Shown here: positions 5,658 to 6,823 of the stretch, one piece after another
Layout: each line of letters opens with the position of its first letter
How positions within the stretch are numbered: position 1 is the stretch's first letter
NCBI GenBank assembly: GCA_028293775.1
Contig: JAQGOD010000075.1
Coordinates: forward strand, 1-6,823
Source: Gammaproteobacteria bacterium
GTDB taxonomy: Bacteria; Pseudomonadota; Gammaproteobacteria; Steroidobacterales; Steroidobacteraceae
Direction: 5' to 3'
Length of the DNA: 6,823 bases
Notes under the pieces: generated by a model
What the model saw: the letters and a program-made list of their open reading frames with translations, nothing else
What the model was told of the DNA's origin: nothing
Databases searched by the model: none
Program-made: the position numbers and the translations under genes

Positions 5658-6823
5658 GGAATCGCCCGGTTTGGATTTCTATCAAATTTCGCAATCTGCT
5701 GTGCAGATACCTCCGTCTCGGTATCCATGCGCCACGAATGCTTCAGCAGCAGCCCGAGCGCACCGATCAGACCCAGGATCGCCAACCACCAGATGTGCCA
5801 GATGAGCGCGAACCCTAAGATAACCGCGAAGAAAGCGGTCGCGAAGCCGAGCGGGCTCGGCAGGGGAAGGTGGATGGGCTCGTGATCTTCCACCTCGATG
5901 GGACGCAATTCATCGGGGCCATTTTTCATGCTCCAGAATGCATCGATGTCATGCACCTTCAGCAGCCTGGCGAAGTTCCACGGCGGCGGCGGCGAGGGCG
6001 TCGACCACTCGAGCGTGCGACCGTTCCACGGATCGCCGCTGACATCGCGTCGCCGCTCTCGCGTCCTGATGCTATAGACGAGCTGCACGATGGTAAGAAT
6101 CACACCTGTGAGTATGACCAGCGCGCCCACGAATGCGACTAGCATGAGAGGCTGCCAAGAAGTGTCGGCGTAGTGTTGCATACGTCGTGTCGCACCCATT
6201 AGCCCTAGGGCGTAGAGCGGCATGAAGGCGAGATAGAATCCGATGAACCAGCACCAGAAGGATGCCTTGCCCAGGCGTTCATCGAGCGTGAAGCCGAAGG
6301 CTTTCGGGAACCAATAGGTATATCCGGCCATGGCGCCGAACAAAACGCCGCCGATAATCACGTTGTGAAAGTGGGCGACGAGGAACAGGCTGTTGTGAAG
6401 CACGAAATCCGCCGGGGGAATGGCCAGCAGCACGCCGGTCATGCCCCCGATCACGAAAGTCACAATGAATCCTAAGGACCAAAGAATGGGCGAGGTGAAG
6501 CGGACTGTTCCGCCATACATGGTGAACAGCCAATTGAAAACCTTCACTCCGGTGGGCACCGAGATAATCATGGTCATGATGCCGAAGAAGGCATTCACAT
6601 TGGCGCCCGCGCCCATGGTAAAGAAGTGATGCAGCCATACCATGAAAGACAACATGCAGATGGCCATCGTCGCGATCACCATCGAGCGGTAGCCGAACAA
6701 GGGCTTGCCGGAAAATGTCGCGATTACCTCGGAAAAAATGCCAAAAGCAGGCAGCACCAATATATACACTTCGGGATGGCCCCATGCCCAGATGAGGTTG
6801 ATGTACATCATCGGATTGCCGCC
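5654..6823 (-). CDS. cyoB: Cytochrome o ubiquinol oxidase subunit I, C-terminal part (5'-truncated by the window edge)
   Basis: 389 residues are visible before TGA at 5656-5654. The frame is open to the right edge and the four codons before the first Met (GGNP) fit the family, so the gene continues outside. This is the catalytic subunit that oxidises ubiquinol, reduces O2 to water and pumps protons. Key residues, numbered in the visible part, are His16 and Tyr20 (GHPEVY, CuB ligand and cross-linked Tyr), His65 and His66 (WLHHFF, CuB), Lys94 (TGVKVFNW, K channel), and His151 and His153 (AHFHN, hemes o3 and b). Adding 268 to each gives E. coli numbering (284, 288, 333, 334, 362, 419, 421), so this core has no insertions relative to E. 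coli and about 268 residues are missing. A cytosolic loop ([12 protein letters not shown]) and further C-terminal helices follow. All catalytic residues in view are intact. Confidence 0.98.
   Translation of the reverse strand, partial: GGNPMMYINLIWAWGHPEVYILVLPAFGIFSEVIATFSGKPLFGYRSMVIATMAICMLSFMVWLHHFFTMGAGANVNAFFGIMTMIISVPTGVKVFNWLFTMYGGTVRFTSPILWSLGFIVTFVIGGMTGVLLAIPPADFVLHNSLFLVAHFHNVIIGGVLFGAMAGYTYWFPKAFGFTLDERLGKASFWCWFIGFYLAFMPLYALGLMGATRRMQHYADTSWQPLMLVAFVGALVILTGVILTIVQLVYSIRTRERRRDVSGDPWNGRTLEWSTPSPPPPWNFARLLKVHDIDAFWSMKNGPDELRPIEVEDHEPIHLPLPSPLGFATAFFAVILGFALIWHIWWLAILGLIGALGLLLKHSWRMDTETEVSAQQIAKFDRNPNRAIP

Overview
The window is GC-rich (roughly 60 % by eye), densely coded on both strands and looks proteobacterial. 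The best taxonomic clue is the right-hand cyoB-cyoC-cyoD block for a cytochrome o (bo3-type) ubiquinol oxidase, which follows the E. coli proteins closely. A beta- or gammaproteobacterium is my guess; nothing here fixes the genus.

Left part, + strand, 1-4668: a compact three-gene cluster. (i) The 3' part of a large multiheme c-type cytochrome (to 1592), with 16 CxxCH motifs in 529 visible residues. They lie in two tandem five-heme repeats, a heme-free Ala/Gly/Pro/Val linker, and an array of six hemes spaced exactly 23 residues apart. (ii) A protein of about 822 residues (1589-4057) with a signal peptide, a beta-rich N-terminal domain, a SPOR-like segment, TPR-like helices and a long C-terminal outer-membrane beta-barrel ending in Phe. 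Its GTG start overlaps the cytochrome stop by 4 bases. (iii) A 201-residue lipoprotein of unknown family (4063-4668), 5 bases downstream. A hairpin with a C(UUCG)G tetraloop sits on its last codons.

Right part, - strand, 4693-6823: cyoD, cyoC and the 3' part of cyoB, joined by 4-base ATGA overlaps and converging on the first cluster across only 24 bases. Transcription enters from beyond the right edge, where the rest of cyoB and presumably cyoA lie. No heme O synthase gene (cyoE) follows cyoD.

How the genes may work together: the Cyo proteins are a terminal quinol oxidase of the inner membrane. The left cluster encodes three exported proteins: a heme-rich chain, an outer-membrane barrel with periplasmic peptidoglycan-binding and scaffold-like domains, and a lipoprotein. 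This resembles in outline the known porin-cytochrome conduits (MtrCAB, Geobacter PCC), but the barrel protein does not look like MtrB/PioB. My reading is a candidate, possibly undescribed, cell-envelope electron-transfer module. That is inference from composition and adjacency. There is no stretch of more than about 300 bases without a gene.
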